DNA of 64,000 nucleotides from Adiantum capillus-veneris (GCA_014529385.2 CM043968.1:25349513-25413512); one strand, 5' to 3'; counted from the first letter of the stretch, positions 10,541 through 21,110 are shown. A program made the numbers and translations. Notes: generated from the sequence alone by a model not told the origin.

Positions 10541-11904
10541 AGCTCGAGCCAAGACATGCATGCCATGGGTCCTCGGTCCGAGCTGAGTGTACTTAGCCGC
10601 CTGAAGGAAACCTTTAGTAGAGCCACTCGCTCCGAAAATGGAGCTAATGATGTAAATGAGGGGGGTGGGGAAGTAAATTCTCCATTCGTGACAAACGTAG
10701 ACCCTATATCATTAGAGAATGTGCACGTGAATACTTCATTCACTGCACCTCCTGACTCTTTAGAGTTATTTCCCTCCAAGGTTATATTACCCGATGGTAG
10801 AAGCCTTGCTGAAGTGCAAGAGGTTGAGCGATATATCCTTGCAGCGAGGGAAAAGGAAGTCGAGAGCTTATGCAAGGCGGAGCAACGAAGAGAGTTAAAA
10901 GCCAAAGCTCCTATGTCAATATCCTTGCTAAGAGAGCAATCAAGTGCTCCTGATTTAGCAACCGCTAAGGGCCAACCCTTAGAAAGCAACATTGCATCTA
11001 GCTCAAAGGACACCCCTAGCACCTCAATCCTAGATGGAGTGTTCTTAAATGATAACTGGGAGTACGAATTACAAACAGAGACTCTGACCGACCTATACAC
11101 AGGTCACACCTATCATGTGGGTTGGTTAGATGTCCTACAATCCACAATGGGTGCTACTAGTGTAGAGGATCAACAACAAAGAGTTTGTGAGGTCATCCAT
11201 AGGGTCATTGAGTTAGAGAGACAGAACAAGGGGATCAACATGCCTTCAACGGGTCTCATGAGATTCTTGGATACAGGGAAGGCTAAACAAGCGACCTTAT
11301 TGCAAATGGAGACTCCCTTGGTAAGTCGGATGGATCCTCCATATGTTGTTTCTCCAGGGGTCTTAGTGCAATCTGAGCCTACAAGTGATAGCTTCACCTT
11401 TCCAAGTCTAGCTCATCTTTCCCTTGATGACACCACGGCTACCATGACTACCCCAATGATGGGCATGCCAAGAAACATGCCATGGACCTCATTTGTTAGT
11501 AAAGCACCACTACATGGTAGCTCAATGCCTGCAACAGTACCTACAAGTGTGTACCAAGCGTATGCATCTATGGGTCATCACACTCATGTAGTTCCTACCC
11601 CTCCCATTGTTTCAACTACCTATGCCCCACAACCAAAATACACAAGTTCTTATTTCATGGGACTATACCGGCTAGCATTAGCATGTCACATCCGACGTCT
11701 GCTATGCCTAGGGCCACCCATATGAACTATGGACCACCACATGGCACAACATCGTATCCAACGTGGAACCCAAGGGCTTCCTATGCACCAGGCCCAATGC
11801 CAATACCTACTCCACATGTAGTCTCTGGGTCACCTTCACCCACGGTGCCTGCTCACTTAGGTGACTTGGCAACATTTGCTCAAGCTATTGGTCGATCTAT
11901 TAGA
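10541..11904 (+). pseudogene. Inverted middle segment of the copy B gag
   Basis: This block of gag lies on the plus strand inside a minus-strand element. It encodes the middle of Gag (RSLAEVQEVERYILAAREKE, ENWEYELQTETLTDLYTGHT-type sequence, then a Pro/Thr/Met-rich stretch to AQAIGRSI), in the order found at 15840-16725 in the second copy. Its first 262 bp (10541-10802) are an inverted duplicate of 11905-12166. The gene is thus N-terminus (minus), middle (plus), C-terminus (minus), and cannot be read as one protein. The frame shifts near 11690. Confidence 0.75.
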
Positions 11905-12166
11905 TTCTACCATTGGGTAATATGACCTCGGAGGGAAATAACTCTAAAGAGTCTGGAGGTGCAATGAATGAAGTATTCACGTGCACAATCCCTAATGGTA
12001 TAGGGTCTACGTTTGTCATGAATGGAGAATTTACTTCCCCACCCCCCTCATTTACATCATTAGCTCCATGTTCGGAGCGAGTGGCTCTACTAAAGGTTTC
12101 CTTCAGGCGGCTAAGCACACTCGGCCCGGACCGAGGACCCATGGCATGCATGTCTTGGATCGAGCT
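10541..12166. repeat. 262-bp inverted repeat arms around the flipped gag segment
   Basis: Left arm 10541-10802, right arm 11905-12166. Both encode the DMHAMGPRS...LSRLKETFSRATRSE to ILP(D/N)GR stretch of Gag, in opposite orientations and with scattered differences. The 1.1 kb between them is single-copy within the element. The second and third family copies have this stretch only once or lack it. Confidence 0.8.
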
Positions 12167-12400
12167 ATCGGGATTAGGCATTGGGGAACCCTCCATGACG
12201 TCGTAGTTAGAGGAAGTGTCACTAGCCGCTATGTTCGGGTCTTGGTTTGTACTACCTTGGGTCCCCGCCGAGGGTCCAGAACCTAAAGTAGGTGGATATT
12301 GAGAACTCGCGTAAGTCGAAATTCTCTCTAGATGCTTGGTCTCTAGCACACGACCAAAGCACAGATGCATGTGCCTTTGGAACCCTACAAACGTAGGCAA
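11905..12400 (-). pseudogene. Gypsy Gag N-terminus (copy B)
   Basis: Minus-strand frame starting at the first ATG after the leader (12400). It begins MPTFVGFQRHMHLCFGRVLE and corresponds to 15289 onward in the second copy (MPTLVGHPKHMYLRSGRVLE), which supports the start. It is open for about 160 codons and then runs into the inverted segment at 11904, giving a nonsense end. It holds the presumptive matrix-like region of Gag and no known motif. Confidence 0.6.
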
Positions 12401-13119
12401 ATAACCTCGAAGGTTAACCGCTTACCTTTTTTAAGCATCCGTTTTCACTCGTGTTTTTTATGTTTTTAATATTTTTTAATGTTTGATTTTTTTTGGTTAA
12501 AGTGTGTGATAGCTCGAAACGAGCGTATCACTTAGAGGGTCGCTGTGTGCTTTATAGCACATTTTTTGGGCATCTGAAGTTCCGTTGGTCCTCAAAAAAT
12601 CGATTTTTAGCACACGTGAAGCTAAAATTCGTTTTTTTAAAAGGCGATTGAGGCCTAGGCCTGAGCGTGAGCTTGGACTTGGGTCTGGGAGATATTTCCG
12701 ATCCCGGTACTACCTTTAAATTTTTTTAAAAAAGGATAAGGTCGTCGCGGCCTGCGCGAGAGTACACACACACACTCTATCTACCTACTTCTAACTAATA
12801 CACCTACTGTTACACACTAATACACTCTATTAGCTCTCTTAGATCTACTTTTTACTTACTATACACAGAAAACTAACAACCTTAGTACACATAGAATAAA
12901 CACAGTACCTTTGAAAACTCCATTAACAAAGAAAACTAACAACCTTAATACATAGAGAATAAACACAGTACCTTTGAAAACTCCATTAACAAAAAAAAAC
13001 ACACAGTATAACACCAAATCCCTCTTCTCAACACACACACCCTCCTTCCTTGCCTTTCCTACAATAGAAATTGCACCACGGAGAAGCACAGAGTGCTACT
13101 CGAGCTTAATGTATGGCAT
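12401..13119 (-). other. Gypsy copy B untranslated leader
   Basis: Between PBS and gag ATG. AT-rich, with a 63-bp class tandem motif (CCTTTGAAAACTCCATTAAC at 12909 and 12972), and homologous to the second copy's leader at 14500-15288. No coding frame is supported. Confidence 0.65.
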
Positions 13120-13137
13120 TCCCCGGCAACAGCGCCA
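13120..13137 (-). promoter_or_regulatory. Gypsy copy B primer binding site (tRNA-Asp type)
   Basis: Minus strand reads TGGCGCTGTTGCCGGGGA, one base from the TGGCGCCGTTGCCGGGGA site used by Athila/Ogre-type plant gypsy elements and assigned to tRNA-Asp. It sits just after the end of the 5' LTR. Confidence 0.8.
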
Positions 13138-13141
13138 AAAA

Positions 13142-13400
13142 AGTGCGCGTATGTCGCACGTGTCAATGCAAGGAACTTGCCGATACACCGTGTGCGAACC
13201 ACAAATGGCTTCAGGCACACAACAAGCCTAAACTAGTAAGCTCAAAGAAGGCGATGGTGTGTCACTCACCGCTCTACGCTTGCTTCGTGGAGGATTCCTC
13301 GCCGCGAAGAAGAAGGAGCCGCCGCTTTGCCGCGCTCAACCGCTTCGCCGCCGCCGTGCCGTCGTCGCAATGCTCGATCGCACTCTCTCTCTCTCTCACG

Positions 13401-13438
<38 letters not shown>

Positions 13439-13735
13439 AGGAGATGAAGAAGAAGAAGATGGAGATGGAGCAAGAGCACTCTTCTATTGCACAAATGAGA
13501 GAATGAGTGAATTTTAGGTTTAGTTGACTTTTATATGAGCTCGCCCCATTCACACTTGGGCGCCCATGCTTAGCCAACTAATCCCTTGAATGTTCCAGTT
13601 AGAGTGCGTCTCTCATCGACGATCACTCTTACCCTTTTTCTATTGGACCGACAAGCCCGGTACCTGACTCTACCAAGTAAATAATACAACGTCCGTTGTA
13701 GGTGATAGGGTGTCCGTGAGCCGTGAGGGTTAACA
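13142..13735 (-). repeat. Gypsy copy B 5' LTR
   Basis: Minus-strand LTR of about 594 bp: starts TGTTAACCC at 13735 and ends ...CGCG near 13142. The TATAAAAG box on the minus strand is at 13528-13535. It contains a CA/CT microsatellite (about 13383-13438). Apparent antisense reading frames across the LTR and PBS are chance frames shared by all copies. Confidence 0.85.
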
Positions 13736-13740
13736 TGAAT
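13736..13740. repeat. Target-site duplication TGAAT, right copy
   Basis: Partner of 6113-6117. The copia gag resumes directly after it. Confidence 0.9.
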
Positions 13741-13860
13741 GTGGAAGAATGGGGCATGTAGGGAAAGACTGCTACACAAACAAACCTTGCAACAAATGTG
13801 GTAAGAAGGGACACCCTCCTTCTCGATGCTACTCAAATGGGGAACCACCATATCACTTTA
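13741..13860 (+). pseudogene. Copia Gag zinc knuckles, continuation
   Basis: Continues the copia gag from 6117. With the upstream CYEC it restores a C-x2-C-x4-H-x4-C knuckle (second half CGRMGHVGKDC). Next comes a second complete knuckle, CNKCGKKGHPPSRC. The fragment ends at 13860, where a second gypsy LTR begins. The five bases before that LTR are CTTTA. I could not find a matching CTTTA behind a 3' LTR, so the far end of that insertion is lost. Confidence 0.8.
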
Positions 13861-14191
13861 TGTTAACCCTTACGGCTCACGGACACCATATCACCTACGA
13901 CAGACGTTGTAACTTACGGCGGACATTGTATTATTTATTTGTTAGAGTCAGGGACCGGGCTTGTCGGTCCAATAGGAAAAGGGTAAGAGTGATCGTTGAT
14001 GAGAGGCGCACTCTAACTGGAATATTCAAGGGATTAGTTGGCTAAGCATGGGCGCCCAAGTGTGAATGGGGTGAGCTCATATAAAAGTCAACTAAACCTA
14101 AAATTCACTCATTCTCTCATTTGTGCAATAGAAGAGTGCTCTTGCTCCATCTCCATCTTCTCCTTCTTCATCTCTTTGTGTGTGTGTGTGT

Positions 14192-14238
<47 letters not shown>

Positions 14239-14477
14239 CGATCGAGCATTGCGACGACTGAACGGCGGCGGCGAAGCGGTTGAGCGCGGCAAAGCGACGG
14301 CTCCTTCTTCTTCGCGGCGAGGAATCCTCCATGAAGCAAGCGTAGAGCGGTGAGTGACACACCATCGCCTTCTTTGAGCTTACTAGTTTAGGCTTGTTGT
14401 GTGCTTGGAGCCATTTGTGGCTCGCACACGGTGTATCGACAAGTTCCTTGCATTGACATGTGCGACATATGCGCACA
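13861..14477 (+). repeat. Gypsy copy C 5' LTR
   Basis: 617 bp, starts TGTTAACCC and ends GCGCACA. It contains TATAAAAG at 14080-14087 and a (GT)n/(GA)n microsatellite at about 14177-14236. It is near-identical to the other three LTRs apart from microsatellite length and scattered bases. Confidence 0.85.
14080..14087 (+). promoter_or_regulatory. LTR TATA box
   Basis: TATAAAAG within GAGCTCATATAAAAGTCAAC. It is conserved at the equivalent place in all four LTR copies (minus strand 13528-13535; plus strand 59562-59569), so it is the best core-promoter candidate for the family. Confidence 0.6.
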
Positions 14478-14481
14478 TTTT

Positions 14482-14499
14482 TGGCGCCGTTGCTAGGGA
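14482..14499 (+). promoter_or_regulatory. Gypsy copy C primer binding site
   Basis: TGGCGCCGTTGCTAGGGA, four bases after the LTR; tRNA-Asp type with two mismatches to the usual plant gypsy site. Confidence 0.75.
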
Positions 14500-15288
14500 A
14501 TGCCATACACCAAGCTCGAGTAGCACTCTGTGCTTCTCCGTGGTGCAATTTCAATTATAGGAAAGGTAGGGAAGGAGTGTGTGTGTGTGTGTGTTGAGAA
14601 GAGGGATTTAGTGTTATACTGTGTGTTTTTTTTGTTAATGGAGTTTTCAAAGGTACTGTGTTTATTCTCTGTGTATTAAGGTAGTTAGTTTTCTTTGTTA
14701 ATGGAGATTTCATAGGTTCTGTGTTTATTCTCTGTGTATTAAGGTAGTTAGTTTTCTGTGTACAATAAGTAGGAAGTAGATTAGTGAGAGTTAATAGAGT
14801 GTGTTAGTGTGTAAGAGTAGGTGTATTAGTTACAAGTAGGTAGATAGAGTGTGTGTGTGCTCTCGCGCAGGCCGCGGCGACCTTAACCTTTAAAAAATAA
14901 AATTAAAAAAATTAATTTTTTAAAAAAATTAAAAATAAAATAAAATTTAAAGGTAGGACTGGGATCGGGAATATCTCCCAGACCCAAGCCCAAGCTCACG
15001 CTCAGGCCTAGGCCTCATTCTCCTTTTAAAAAAACGAATTTTAGCTTCACCCGTAGCTAAAAATCATTTTTTTGAGGACCAACGGAACGTCAGATGCCCG
15101 AAAATTGTGCTATAAGGCACACAACGACCCTCTAAGTGATACGCTCGTTTCGAGCTATCACACACTTTAATAAAAAAAATCAAACATTAAAAAACATTCA
15201 AAAAACATCAAAAACAAGAAAAAATCAGTAGAAAACGGGGTGCAAAACACCCACAAAACAAAGTAAGTAACCTTTGAGGGTACTTGCC
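14500..15288 (+). other. Gypsy copy C untranslated leader
   Basis: Contains a 63-bp tandem duplication (GTTAATGGAG at 14634 and 14697), a GT run at 14577-14594 and long A/T tracts around 14885-14950. It is homologous to the copy B leader in inverse orientation. No coding frame is supported. Confidence 0.6.
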
Positions 15289-18255
15289 GACACTTGTAGG
15301 GCACCCAAAGCACATGTATCTACGCTCTGGTCGTGTGCTAGAGTCCGAACAACTAGCTAGTGCTTCGATTTACGGGATACTCACTATCCTTCCACGCTAG
15401 GGTCTACGCCCTCGGCGGGGACCCAAGGTAGTGCAACCCAAGACCCAAATATAGCGGCTAGCGACTCTTCCTCTGACTACGATATTATAGAAGAGCATCT
15501 TACACAAAGCCCCGGGGGAACAAATGAAACCGTGCCTAGCTGGGCCCAACAACCTGGAACTAGTGTTTTTAGCCGTTTGATGGAAACTTTTAGTAGAGCT
15601 ACGCGTTCTGAACCTACGGCTAGTGAAGTAAACGAAGGGGGTGGGGAAGTAGAATCACCATTCACATTTCCTGTAGACCCCACACTCCCTTAGAGTGTCC
15701 ACGTGGACATTCTACCTACCTCATTTAATGAGGGCCCTACCAAGCTACCACCTTCCAAAGTCGCCTCTAAGGTAGCGGTGACTAAAAGTCAAAACACGGG
15801 AAGCAACATTGCATCCACCTCACGGAAACCCTCTAGTACACCAAGTTTGGACGGGGTATTTCTCAATGAAAATTGGGAATATGACCTACACACGGAGACT
15901 TTGACCGACCTATACATGGGCTACACATACCATGTGGGTTGGTTAGAAGTTGTACAATCTACATCTAGTGCCACTAGGCTAGAGGAACAACAACACATGA
16001 TCTTCAATGTTATCCATAGGATTATCCAGTTGGAGAGGCAAAATCGAGGAATAAACATACCTTCGACGATTCCTATGCAATTTTTAGACACGGGCAAAGG
16101 GAAACAACCCACTCTATCACAAATGGAGACTCCCCCAGTGAGTCCCATCGATCCCCCATATGTCGTTTCGCCAGGGGTCTCAATGCAATCTGAGCCCACA
16201 AGTGATAGCTTTACTTTTCCAACTCTAGCTCATCTTTCCCTGGATGACACCACGGATACCATGCATACCCCAATGATGGGCATGCCAAGAAACACACCAT
16301 GGACCTCATTTGTTAGTAAAGCACCGCTACATGGTAGCTCAATGCCTGCAATAGTACCTACAAGTGCGTACCAATCGTATGCACCTATGGGTCCACGTAC
16401 TCATGTAGTCCCTACCCCTCCCATTGTTTCAACTACCTATGCTCCACAACCACAATACACAGGTTCTTATTTCCATGGGACTATACCGGCTAGCATTAGC
16501 ATGTCACATTCGACGTCTGCTATGCCTAGGGCCACTCATATGAACTATGGACCACCACGTGGCACAACATCGTACCCAACGTGGAACCCAAGGGCTTCCT
16601 ATGCACCAAGCCCAATGCCAATACCTACTCCACATGTAGTCTCTGGAGCGCCTTCACCCACGGTGCCTGCTCATTTAGGTGACTTGGCAACATTTGCTCA
16701 AGCTATCGATCGATCTATTGCTGAGAATATGCGTAACACGCCTGATAGAGAGCCTAGAAATAAGGCAGTACAAATAGCCAACCTCACACATAAATGTAGT
16801 GGAGACGGGGATGTGAGAAAGCATATCGAAGTGTTTGAACAAATATGCGATTCACTAGGAGAACACAATGACTTACATAAGAGCAATTCTTTAAGCCTAA
16901 CCTTAAGTGGAAAGGCTGGGGATTGGTATAGAACCCTAAGGGTGGAAGAAAAAACGATTTACCATACTCTTAGGAGACTGTTCTTAAAAGAATACATACG
17001 AGAGGGAGTACTTTGGGGTGTAGCCTCTCCGCTCCAGAAAGCCCAACGAGAGGAAGGAGAGTCGGTGAGAGACTTTATAAGTCGCTTGAAGCATTTGAAT
17101 TCTCGTTGTAATCCAAATGAGCACTTCAATAATAACCAATTGCTTGATAGATTCATTAGGGGATTACGACATGAGGATATCTACAATGGCCTATTCATTA
17201 GAGGTATCACCACTTGGGAAGCAGTCACCACCAATGCGATCCAATTGGAGGATAATTTAATGATTCAAGGAGAAAGAGTGACTGCTTAGTCTAAATCTAT
17301 TAGCTCACAAGCATGAGGGCATCAACCAATGACCCTAAAGCCTATTGCTAAGGAGCCAAAGATATCTGAGATGACTTTAGCAGATCTCACCAAGGCTATT
17401 CAAGAGAGTCTTAGAGACAATCATGATCCACAAAACAATCATATGTATCCAAGAAGAGAGCAACAATGGTGCTCAGTATGCTATGGACCATATAGTACCA
17501 GTGAATGCCCTACTTTTAGAGTAAAATTCAATGGGAACTGCAATGCATGTGGGAGGTATGGTCATCAAGCTAAGGATTGCATAGTATTTAAGCACGTGAT
17601 GGCCAATAGACCAACTTTAGCATGGACAGACACACCTTGAGTGCCTGCATTGATGCCGGTCCCACCTCTTGAACAAACAACACAACACATGGTCCCTAGG
17701 GCCCAAAATGTTGTTCAAACAACACCCTTACCACCTCCAATGCTAGGACCGCAACCACCACATCCGAGAATCACTTCTGTGAATCAAGTGGGTTGTGAGT
17801 CATCTATTGCTTGTTTGGAAGGCTATGAGGAATATATAGATCCTAATATTGCCTATGGGATAGATGTGCTTGAAGAAAGTCCACAATACTACATGAAGGA
17901 CTATTGGGGACAGGTCAAACCTGTATATCAAGTAGCTGCTCTTGCGGCAAGAGGCCAAAATATCAATTACACTGCTAAGAGACCACCTCTTCAATGCTAT
18001 GAGTGTGGAGGTCCACATCGTGTAGCCGAGTGTCCTATTAGGCTACAAACGAACACCACACTAATGCAAACCAATCAAGCGAGCACGTCTACAATGCCGA
18101 TACTCATGTGTAATCGATGTGGCATAGATCATTTGATTGCCCAATGTCCAAATAATCCAAATGCACCGAAGATCACGCCATTAAACTTGATTGAAGTTAT
18201 CGAGGATCCATCACCAAGTACACCCGTGGTACCAGTAAACGTACTCACACGATAG
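15289..18255 (+). pseudogene. Gypsy Gag (copy C)
   Basis: Full-order Gag of about 980 codons, unlike the rearranged copy B. The N-terminus at 15289 is followed by a frameshift near 15385. The frame then runs SDYDIIEEHLTQ to VFSRLMETFSRATRSE (stop 15691-15693), and is open at 15703-17289, 17329-17640 and 17641-18255. The capsid-like part (GDVRKHIEVFEQICDSL...) is at 16800-17160. The knuckle CNACGRYGHQAKDC is near 17540, and the two shorter knuckles CYECGGPHRVAEC and CNRCGIDHLIAQC are near 17995 and 18110. Stops at 17287 (TAG), 17317 (TGA) and 17638 (TGA) interrupt it; copy B is open at the homologous codons. The region from 17650 to 18250 is almost identical to copy B. Confidence 0.75.
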
Positions 18256-18765
18256 ATGCTCCAAAAACAAAATTATATTCTTGAGGAAAGAGACACGGCA
18301 TCAATTGCCCAATCTCAGAAAAAGAAGAAAACACGAAGAAAGAGATTGCAAAAAGCAGCGAAGTCAGACCCCAGTTCAAAGACCAACATACGGACTGGTG
18401 ACGACCCCGTATATATGAATGATGCTGAAGAAGATTTTGATTCAGGTGAAACCATGGAGACCAAAATGACCACTAACATAGAAACCAACAAGGAAGATCT
18501 TCATGAGCCACAATGGCCAGGATCCAAAAAGAAGATAGGAACTTACCCAAACCCTACAGAGGAGATTGAGCGAGTCAAGCATTTAAGGAGTTTGGTAAAA
18601 GATACCCAAAGGGATCTAGAACCAGCACCTAGGAAGATCCAGATTAAAGACACCGTGTTCCCTACGCAACAACAACCTTACCAAGTCCATAGACCCTAGG
18701 GCATACCTAGTGTCATCCAACAAGAAAGTGACTTAAAGTCATGGGAAAGTGGGCGTACTCACTTC
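18256..18765 (+). CDS. Gag-protease linker (copy C), basic/acidic
   Basis: In-frame continuation after gag: a lysine-rich block (KKKKTRRKRLQKAAK), then acidic stretches (DAEEDFDSGETMETK). The first part recurs at 56239-56530 in the third copy, where about 125 bp of the C linker is missing. A stop lies at 18697-18699. No domain is recognisable; it probably links nucleocapsid to protease in the polyprotein. Confidence 0.45.
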
Positions 18766-19310
18766 TTGATGGAAAGAATGTTTACAGAGGGACTACCTGA
18801 TCCTATCGAAGAAATGGAGATCCCATCTTCCCCACGTCAAGGGACTGAAGTCCAAAAGGTGCCGTTAAACATTGCCAAATTGATGGATTTCATGTCTTCA
18901 GAAGTTAGAACCACCATTATGTCCAAACTATATAAAGACCCCGAGCTAGTCTCAGCTCTTCGAGCCTTCCTCAATGGAGAACTGAAGTTTGGGCTACCAC
19001 AATTTGCACAGATGGATGGAGCTGGGGAGATGCCAATAGAGGAGGAACACATAGATCCACAACCCAACCTAGACGAGAACCTTGTAATAGAAATACTTGT
19101 TAACAAGTTGGGACAATACTTTGAGGGTGATGAATCCAATGCGACCATACCAATCACTACTAAGGGATTAACTGTGAAGGGAATCCTTGATGGTGGCGCT
19201 GGGGTTAGCATTGTGACTAAAAATTGCTGGGAAACTATGGGAAGACCTCACCTTGCGACCACAACCATAGTAGTGAAGATGGCCAATGGGTCTATTGTTA
19301 AACCTATTGG
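18766..19310 (+). CDS. Gypsy aspartic protease (retropepsin), copy C
   Basis: Retropepsins cleave the element polyprotein. After an acidic helical region (MMERMFTEGLPDPIEE...), the frame has a central ILDGGAGVSIVTKNCWE motif near 19185-19235. D-G-G-A/S-G-V is the catalytic loop form seen in plant Tat/Athila-type gypsy proteases. The beta-strand following (VVKMANGSIVKPIGMLEDL) is present. The second half of the fold, seen in the third copy as ILGHPFM, is missing here because the sequence changes after GMLEDL. The open frame continues to 19455 as unrelated residues. Confidence 0.6.
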
Positions 19311-19455
19311 GATGCTAGAAGATCTCCATCTATCTGTGGGTGGAATGAGGATGAGATCTGCAACTACGTGCCAAGTTCTTCCAAGTTTCCCTCCAAAACA
19401 AACTCGTGTATTGGGGATCTCTGTTGGAGACTATCAAATCACGCATGCCATATAA

Positions 19456-19843
19456 CCAAAGAAGCTGTGAGATGAACAATATCACCAAATAGTCAAGCAT
19501 AATTGTCTTATGTACTGGAATAAAGTGAGTTTGTTGCTAAATCTATCAATGACTGTCCGAATCCCATCATGCCCACTTTGTGTCTTGGGAAGATAAAAAA
19601 TAAAATCCATAGCAAGGCTTCCTAGGGACAGGAGTGTATGGGTAAAGGTTGTAGAAGTCTCGATGCCTTATACATGTCAAACTTGACCCTTTGGCATACC
19701 AAACAACTGCGAACAAACTCGTCCACATCATTTTTGAGCCTTGGCCAGTAAAAGTAACATTGAACACACTTCAAGGTGGTATCTATGCTGTAGTAGGTCA
19801 AAAAAGGTGGACAATGACACTCTGCCAACACTTTTCCCCTCAA
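19456..19843 (-). pseudogene. Chromovirus X integrase fragment
   Basis: Minus-strand reading gives the zinc finger tail (YFYWPRLKNDVDEFVRSCLV then CQRVKFDMYKA) and LLQPLPIHSCP, followed in other frames by WILFFIFPRHKVG (normally the first catalytic Asp region) and a shifted continuation up to 19456. The finger's histidine part and the later catalytic residues are missing. Confidence 0.6.
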
Positions 19844-20176
19844 AGACTATGTAACACACAACATTGTTTTCTGCGCACAACATTATTTCCACGGAAAACA
19901 ATGTTGTGTAACACACAACATTGTTTTCCGCATCAAATAGTCATCCCGCGTGGAATAGCCTGCAACTGTCTCTCCACTCAGTATTCGATGGAAGATGTCT
20001 GCAAAATTAGGATTTGTGGCATATTAATATACCATATCCTCGAAGCTTCGATGATGTATCATGGAAATAGCTAGAACCACGGGCTTTCTAGACAATGCAT
20101 CCATTACTAAGTTCTTTTGTCCTTGATAATGGACTATTTGAAAGTGTGACAATATATTGGCCCATCACATCTGCTT
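19844..20176. other. Degenerate connection with small foldback
   Basis: Holds a 16-bp inverted repeat, ACACAACATTGTTTTC (19856-19871) and its complement (19894-19909), followed by a further direct copy at about 19912-19928. The rest is unreadable RNase H-integrase connection sequence. Confidence 0.45.
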
Positions 20177-20599
20177 TTACGAAAGCTCCATTTGTGACAA
20201 GAAGTAGTGTAAACTCTGCTGATCTGTAAAGACAATAAAATCAGCTTTGAGCAGATAATGTTGCCACTGTGTAAGAGCATGGATAACTACCAATAGCCCT
20301 TTCTCATAAATCTGTGCCACCAACTCATGACGTGAAAACATCCTACTCTTGTAAGCAATGGCATGTCCTACTTGCATCAAGACTAATTCCAAGCTACGAC
20401 CACAAGCATCACAATAAACTTTGAATGGCTTTTGCAAGTCTGGCAAGGCCAACACTGGTCCCGGAGTCAACTTTTCTTTGAGAGTCTGAAAAGTGGTAAT
20501 CTTCGTCGGTCCCCAAGTAAAAGGAACCCCTTTCTGAGTGAGGAAATGCAAAGGAGAAGCTATCTTTGTATCCAAATGAACTACCGATAATAAGAGCAC
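20177..20599 (-). pseudogene. Chromovirus X RNase H-like domain
   Basis: Minus-strand frame of about 140 codons: FTWGPTKITTFQTLKEKLT, LALPDLQKPFKVYCDACGRS (catalytic D in VYCDA), then YKSRMFSRHE and FTDQQSLHYFLSQ (normally TDHxSLKYL). This is the RT-RNase H connection plus RNase H of gypsy elements, which removes RNA during reverse transcription. It is open through this stretch but isolated by frameshifts on both sides. Confidence 0.7.
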
Positions 20600-21110
20600 A
20601 AACCTAGAAAGTTTTAAACTTCATGAACATTCTTTAAGTCAAGCCAATCACGAATAGTCTTAGTTTTGACCGGGTCCATCTTTACTCCTTCTTCTGTGAG
20701 TGATGCTGTGTCCTAAGAAGTGTATCTCTGACAACAAAAAATTTCTCTTTTTTGCATTGATAACCAATCGATGTCTTTATAGTTCTTAGAAAACTTGTAG
20801 AAGATGGTGTCTATGTCTTGCTTCATTCTTGGAGAAAACGATGATGTCGTCAAAGAAAGTGTCCACAAATGATCGTTACTCCCTAAAAATCCTATCCACC
20901 ATTTGGTTGAATGTCACGGAGCATTCGTAAGGCCAAATGGCATAACCAAATATTCATACAAACCAAAAGTTGTCCAAAAAGCTAACTTGTAGACATCCCT
21001 CGGAGCAATGAAGATCTAATGATATCCACTCTTTAGATCAATTCTACTAAAACAAGAGGACCCCTATAGTCTGTCGAGTATGTCGTCATGATTTTGCAAA
21101 ACGGTTTTAT
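20600..21110 (-). pseudogene. Chromovirus X RT palm, catalytic region
   Basis: Several frames together give the RT palm: FFDDIIVFSKNEARHRHHL with the catalytic Asp pair near 20840-20854, then RHRLVINAKKRNFLLSEIHFLGHSITEEGVKMDP (about 20660-20770). F instead of Y/V before DD is tolerated in plant chromoviruses. Frameshifts near 20790 and 20900 make it inactive. Confidence 0.65.

Larger units (their letters stand above)
6118..13735 (-). mobile_element. Complete non-autonomous Ty3/gypsy element (copy B), 7.6 kb
   Basis: Minus-strand element bounded by LTRs at 13142-13735 (5') and 6118-6904 (3'), with a TGAAT target duplication on both sides. It has a tRNA-Asp type PBS at 13120-13137 and a purine-rich tract just right of 6904. 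Inside are only gag segments (9055-12400) and a short tail frame (8694-8990). No protease, RT, RNase H or integrase is present. Compared with the third copy (56117-59968), everything between the start of the gag-protease linker and the tail frame is missing, with the deletion joint near 8987-9012. It therefore depends on enzymes supplied in trans. Confidence 0.85.
13861..19455 (+). mobile_element. Ty3/gypsy gag-protease element (copy C), 3'-truncated
   Basis: Plus-strand element: LTR 13861-14477, PBS 14482-14499, leader, gag from 15289, linker, retropepsin to about 19310. After the GMLEDL motif the sequence departs from the homologous third copy (57140), and by 19456 it is antisense chromovirus integrase. 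The element is head-to-head with copy B, 125 bp away. Confidence 0.75.

Noticed and set aside
10541-11100. N-terminal extension of the 681-codon minus-strand frame at 9055-11100
   Set aside because: This part is antisense of the inverted gag segment on the plus strand; only the part left of 10540 is Gag.
13113-13517. 134-codon open frame across the gypsy PBS and LTR (and its equivalents in the other LTRs)
   Set aside because: It is antisense to the element and runs through the primer site and a CA microsatellite. Its recurrence in four places is explained by LTR homology.
17800-18018. 72-codon frame identical to one at 9289-9507
   Set aside because: Both are antisense shadows over the same conserved gag nucleotides.
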